Below, in pieces: positions 63,051-64,000 of a stretch of DNA of 64,000 bases. The notes beneath the pieces are model-generated. The model did no database searches and was not told the origin of the DNA. It saw only the letters and a program-made list of their open reading frames with translations. How positions within the stretch are numbered: position 1 is the stretch's first letter; the number at the start of each line of letters is the position of its first letter. Position numbers and translations under genes: made by a program. Origin of the DNA: Novosphingobium sediminis (GTDB taxonomy: Bacteria > Pseudomonadota > Alphaproteobacteria > Sphingomonadales > Sphingomonadaceae); assembly GCF_007991615.1 (NCBI RefSeq), contig NZ_BJYR01000001.1, positions 1 to 64,000 on the forward strand. The letters are read 5' to 3'.

Positions 63051-64000
63051 CTACCGCACTTCCGGTTTCAGCCCCAGATGCGCTGCCAGCACTTTCAGGT
63101 CGCGCTCCACGCCTTCGTTGACCAGCACTGCGATCTGCGGCTGCACGGCCAGCACCAGCGTGCCATTCTCCACCCGCAGCGCGCTGCCGCTGATCCCTTG
63201 CGCGGTATTGCCGCTGAAGCGCCGGCACAGGCGGGTTGCGAGACCCCACGCTTGTGCTTCGCGCAGTTTTTCGGGTGAGGCGAGCTTTGCGAGATCGGCC
63301 GGCAAATCTGAGCGGCCGGTGTTGGCAATCATCGCCGCTGCCAGCATCGCGCGGTCTGCCGGACCTGCGCCGATCCAGCGCTTGCGCAGTGCCCATTCGC
63401 GCGCAAGATCGCCGCGCAAGTTGGGTTCGACCATTGCGGTGGCGAGGCACAGCATGGTCGCTGTCAGCCGCAGGTGCTCGGATCCTGCCGTTTCGGGCTG
63501 GCGCGCGGCGCCTGTCCAGCCAGTCACCATCGCGGCCGTCCCGGCGGCAATGCCATATTCGGTGGCAAAGGCAGCGGCGCCGGCCACCAGCGGATCCTGC
63601 ATCCGCACGCCTTCCGCCATGCTCTCCCACAAGAGCCCTTCGCGCAGGCCCCATGAGGAAAACACCAGCCGCCCCGGCTGCAACGCGCGGATCAGCACGA
63701 ACAGCAGCGCCGCCGTATCGGGAAGGGACGCAAGGCGCGAGCTTGAAAGCCCCGGCACCGGCGCCAGCGTTTCGGGCTTGCGCTTCGCCAGCGCCTTGGC
63801 GAGCGCCTGCGCCTGCGGTGCCCCAATCTCGAACCCGTGCGGATCGTCGATCGGCCAGCCCGCGGCATTCATCGCATGGCGGGCGAATGCGCGCAGCGAT
63901 CCGCCGACGAGATAGAGTGTCGAGCCGGGGTCCGCGCGCCATTCCGCACGCTTGAGCATCTTGGCGATGGTTTGCCCGAACGCGCGCTCGCCGCCGGCGC
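63051..64000 (-). CDS. Ppx/GppA-family exopolyphosphatase-like protein (5' end missing)
   Basis: The C-terminal 316 or so residues of a Ppx/GppA phosphatase; the frame is still open at the window edge ('GGERAFGQTIAKMLK' continues beyond). Present are the end of the actin-like ATPase domain ('STLYLVGGSLRAFARH') and the helical HD-like C-terminal region ('VFSSWGLREGLLWE'). These enzymes release phosphate from polyphosphate or hydrolyse pppGpp. Activity cannot be decided from this part. Confidence 0.85.
   Translation of the reverse strand, partial: AGGERAFGQTIAKMLKRAEWRADPGSTLYLVGGSLRAFARHAMNAAGWPIDDPHGFEIGAPQAQALAKALAKRKPETLAPVPGLSSSRLASLPDTAALLFVLIRALQPGRLVFSSWGLREGLLWESMAEGVRMQDPLVAGAAAFATEYGIAAGTAAMVTGWTGAARQPETAGSEHLRLTATMLCLATAMVEPNLRGDLAREWALRKRWIGAGPADRAMLAAAMIANTGRSDLPADLAKLASPEKLREAQAWGLATRLCRRFSGNTAQGISGSALRVENGTLVLAVQPQIAVLVNEGVERDLKVLAAHLGLKPEVR

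Noticed and set aside
1..64000. tRNA, rRNA, integrase, transposase or attachment sites
   Set aside because: None was recognised on reading either strand. The 28-bp palindrome at 31.5 kb has no transposase beside it, so it is listed as a repeat only.

Overview
The window looks like chromosome from a high-GC alphaproteobacterium of the Sphingomonadales type (Novosphingobium/Sphingomonas-like). This is inferred from GC-rich codon use, a large TonB-dependent receptor beside a TPR-sulfotransferase, two Rieske oxygenases, many LysR regulators, and an intergenic 28-bp inverted repeat of a kind I associate with these genomes. No rRNA, tRNA, transposase, CRISPR array or phage gene was seen. The last gene (Ppx/GppA-like, minus strand) runs off the right edge.

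Layout. 0-4.6 kb: an AraC-type regulator and a 1070-residue trimeric autotransporter adhesin. 4.6-7.9 kb: a hydrolase/cupin/SDR group divergent from a LysR gene. 7.9-12 kb: a tight five-gene minus-strand operon (metallophosphoesterase, cytochrome c, ECF sigma factor, anti-sigma factor, acetyltransferase) divergent from a small exported protein. 12-16.9 kb: a Rieske oxygenase divergent from an FAD oxidoreductase, an amino-acid permease and a BetI-like TetR regulator. 16.9-22.1 kb: an exported cyanophycinase-like peptidase divergent from a Pls/PosA-type NRPS (adenylation domain, carrier domain, membrane segments, three left-handed beta-helix domains). 22.1-27.5 kb: glycerol-3-phosphate dehydrogenase, an exported esterase-like hydrolase and two divergent LysR genes.

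27.6-42.1 kb holds two convergent catabolic operons separated by the inverted repeat. On the plus strand are a gamma-butyrobetaine-dioxygenase-like enzyme, a class II aldolase, a medium-chain reductase and a hydroxyisobutyrate-dehydrogenase-like enzyme. On the minus strand are a TonB receptor, a TPR-sulfotransferase, an MFS transporter, an aldehyde dehydrogenase, an enolase-superfamily enzyme and a GMC oxidoreductase. 42.6-52.5 kb is one tightly packed plus-strand operon of eight genes: a Rieske enzyme resembling glycine-betaine/stachydrine demethylases, a PLP-dependent Cys/Met-type lyase, an opine-oxidase-like flavoprotein pair and a complete heterotetrameric sarcosine oxidase (soxB-D-A-G). 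Together these suggest stepwise demethylation of an N-methylated amino acid or betaine.

52.5-64 kb is mostly housekeeping: an FAD oxidoreductase, two PilZ proteins and an HD-GYP protein with an altered HD motif, a pirin with a divergent LysR gene, acyl-CoA dehydrogenase, a COG2509-type flavoprotein, maleylacetoacetate isomerase, an exported M19 dipeptidase and the partial Ppx/GppA gene.

The most promising candidates for something undescribed are the Pls-like synthetase paired with an exported cyanophycinase (a possible poly-amino-acid synthesis and recycling locus) and the eight-gene demethylation operon containing a PLP lyase.
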